From: Clostridia bacterium
GTDB lineage: Bacteria > Bacillota > Clostridia > Oscillospirales > CAG-272
Length of the DNA stretch: 5,642 bases
Assembly (NCBI GenBank): GCA_017629395.1
Contig: JAGBXH010000484.1
Location: 1 to 5,642 of the forward strand
Direction: 5' to 3'
The notes under the pieces were generated by a model. It had not been told where the DNA came from, ran no database searches, and was given only the letters and a program-made list of their open reading frames with translations. The translations under genes were made by a program, and so were the position numbers. Positions within the stretch are counted from its first letter, which is position 1. Each line of letters opens with the position of its first letter. This document shows positions 4,992 to 5,642 of this stretch, in pieces.

Positions 4992-5375
4992 ATGTGGTTT
5001 TGGTGGACAATGCTGGTGTGTGATCTGCTTATTCCGCTTAGTATGATCATTGCCGGTTGGATGATGTGGAAGCATACCCCCAAGCGTATCAACCGTTGGT
5101 ACGGTTACAGAACCGCTCTTTCAATGAAAAATGAGCAAACCTGGAAGTTTGCTCATACGCATGCCGGAAAGATATGGTGCGTCATGGGGATCGTGATGTT
5201 GATACCAACGATCTTGGCGTTTATTCCGTTTTATCACAGTTCCACCAATGTTGTGGGAATTGTCGGATTGATCGTTACAACAGTCCAGGTAATTGCATTG
5301 ATTGCCTCTGTATTTCCAACAGAAGTAGCGCTTGCGAGAAATTTTGACGAGAATGGTGAAAGAAAACCTGAATAA
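4992..5375 (+). CDS. SdpI/YfhL family membrane protein (minimal form)
   Basis: This 127-aa protein has three predicted membrane helices at about 4-26, 58-80 and 86-108. The loop between the first two carries the SdpI-family signature: N34RWYGYRT at 34-41, then SMKNEQTW (44-51) and AHTHAGK (54-60), matching the Asn-x-x-Tyr-Gly-Tyr-Arg-Thr and following Trp pattern of the family. In Bacillus subtilis, SdpI protects cells from the SDP cannibalism toxin and sequesters the repressor SdpR at the membrane; most relatives have no known toxin partner. This member lacks the N-terminal DUF1648 region of SdpI, so it is the short, single-domain type. AAAGGAG lies 6 bp before the ATG. It is the last gene of the merR operon and is followed by a terminator. 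No toxin gene of SdpC type is visible in the window, so a general role in membrane-stress or antimicrobial-peptide tolerance is only inferred. Confidence 0.85.
   Translation: MWFWWTMLVCDLLIPLSMIIAGWMMWKHTPKRINRWYGYRTALSMKNEQTWKFAHTHAGKIWCVMGIVMLIPTILAFIPFYHSSTNVVGIVGLIVTTVQVIALIASVFPTEVALARNFDENGERKPE
5131..5156 (-). terminator. Possible minus-strand terminator hairpin inside the sdpI-like gene
   Basis: ATGAGCAAAC (5131-5140) and GTTTGCTCAT (5147-5156) are perfect 10-bp inverted arms around a 6-base loop. Read on the minus strand the stem is followed by a run of T (complement of the A residues at 5127-5130), as in an intrinsic terminator. It lies about 270 bp downstream of the rpe stop codon on that strand and could stop antisense transcription from rpe. 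The stem is only 40% GC and overlaps conserved SdpI-family codons, so chance is not excluded. Confidence 0.4.
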
Positions 5376-5379
5376 AGAC

Positions 5380-5414
5380 AAAGCAGAAGCCTTGATCAAA
5401 GACTTCTGCTTTTT
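5380..5414 (+). terminator. Intrinsic terminator between convergent sdpI-like gene and rpe
   Basis: AAAGCAGAAG (5380-5389) pairs perfectly with CTTCTGCTTT (5403-5412). An inner CTT/AAG pairing extends the stem after one mismatch, and the T-run continues to 5414. It begins 4 bp after the stop codon of the sdpI-like gene. On the minus strand the T-tract is broken (CTTTGTCTTT), so it may work in both directions but looks stronger for the plus-strand operon. Confidence 0.85.
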
Positions 5415-5422
5415 CGTATCTA

Positions 5423-5642
5423 TTACCCCACGAACGGGTTGAGCTTTGCCGCGTCCTTCATACCGAAGATGACCGATCTCGGCTTTTTGGACTTGAAAAT
5501 CGCAGAGCCTGCGACGATGACGTTTGCGCCTGCACCGGTGCAGTAGCCCACGTTGTCGGGATTGATGCCGCCGTCTACCTCGATATCCAGCTTCAAGCCC
5601 TGCTCCATAGCGTATCTGCGCAGCACGCGCACCTTGTCAAGC
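5423..5642 (-). CDS. rpe: Ribulose-phosphate 3-epimerase (C-terminal part)
   Basis: The minus strand encodes the last 72 or so residues of a TIM-barrel epimerase that interconverts ribulose 5-phosphate and xylulose 5-phosphate in the pentose phosphate pathway, in the cytoplasm. The motif DIEVDGGINPDN holds the catalytic Asp and the GG phosphate-binding loop, and GANVIVAGSAIF is the second phosphate-binding strand and loop; both are diagnostic for Rpe. The frame stays open to the window edge (reading LDKVRVLRRYAMEQG), so the GTG near 5632 is only a Val codon and the N-terminal two-thirds lies outside. The gene ends in tandem stops, TAA then TAG. It is convergent with the merR operon, sharing the intergenic terminator region. 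Confidence 0.95.
   Translation of the reverse strand, partial: LDKVRVLRRYAMEQGLKLDIEVDGGINPDNVGYCTGAGANVIVAGSAIFKSKKPRSVIFGMKDAAKLNPFVG

Noticed and set aside
4695..5075. Minus-strand open frame of 126 codons opposite the zinc-ribbon and sdpI-like genes
   Set aside because: It crosses two plus-strand genes with good ribosome binding sites and recognisable motifs, and shows no domain of its own.

Overview
The window looks like a piece of chromosome from an anaerobic, low-to-mid-GC Firmicute, most likely an uncultured gut member of class Clostridia. This is inferred from strong AGGAG-type ribosome binding sites, GTG and TTG starts, a membrane-anchored HtrA beside a two-component system, a MerR regulator with a DUF3887-like tail, and an SdpI-family protein. 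No taxonomic marker gene is present. The only housekeeping gene is a fragment of ribulose-phosphate 3-epimerase (rpe).

Region 1 (1-3681, + strand) is a tight operon: the last 18 codons of an OmpR/PhoB-type response regulator, a full-length membrane histidine kinase (GTG start), a membrane-anchored HtrA/DegP-like serine protease with one PDZ domain (TTG start), and an MgtC/SapB-family membrane protein. The gaps are 10, 15 and 20 bp. The gene set suggests an envelope-stress sensing and quality-control unit with an Mg2+- or membrane-homeostasis partner.

Region 2 (3682-3944) is a short intergenic stretch. It holds a small, probably frameshifted coding remnant, a strong intrinsic terminator closing region 1, and a textbook MerR-type promoter: TTGACA and TATAAT 19 bp apart, with an inverted repeat in the spacer and an extended -10.

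Region 3 (3951-5375, + strand) is a compact three-gene operon driven by that promoter: a MerR regulator carrying a C-terminal DUF3887/NTF2-like domain, a 110-aa lipobox + transmembrane + zinc-ribbon protein of unknown function, and a minimal SdpI-family membrane protein. A 10-bp stem-loop terminator follows. By analogy with Bacillus SdpR/SdpI, where the membrane protein gives immunity and takes part in signalling to a regulator, this could be a self-regulated membrane-stress or toxin-resistance module. That is inference and is the most interesting part of the window.

Region 4 (5423-5642, - strand) is the C-terminal part of Rpe, convergent with region 3 and running off the window edge. No RNA genes, CRISPR arrays, complete insertion sequences or riboswitches were recognised.
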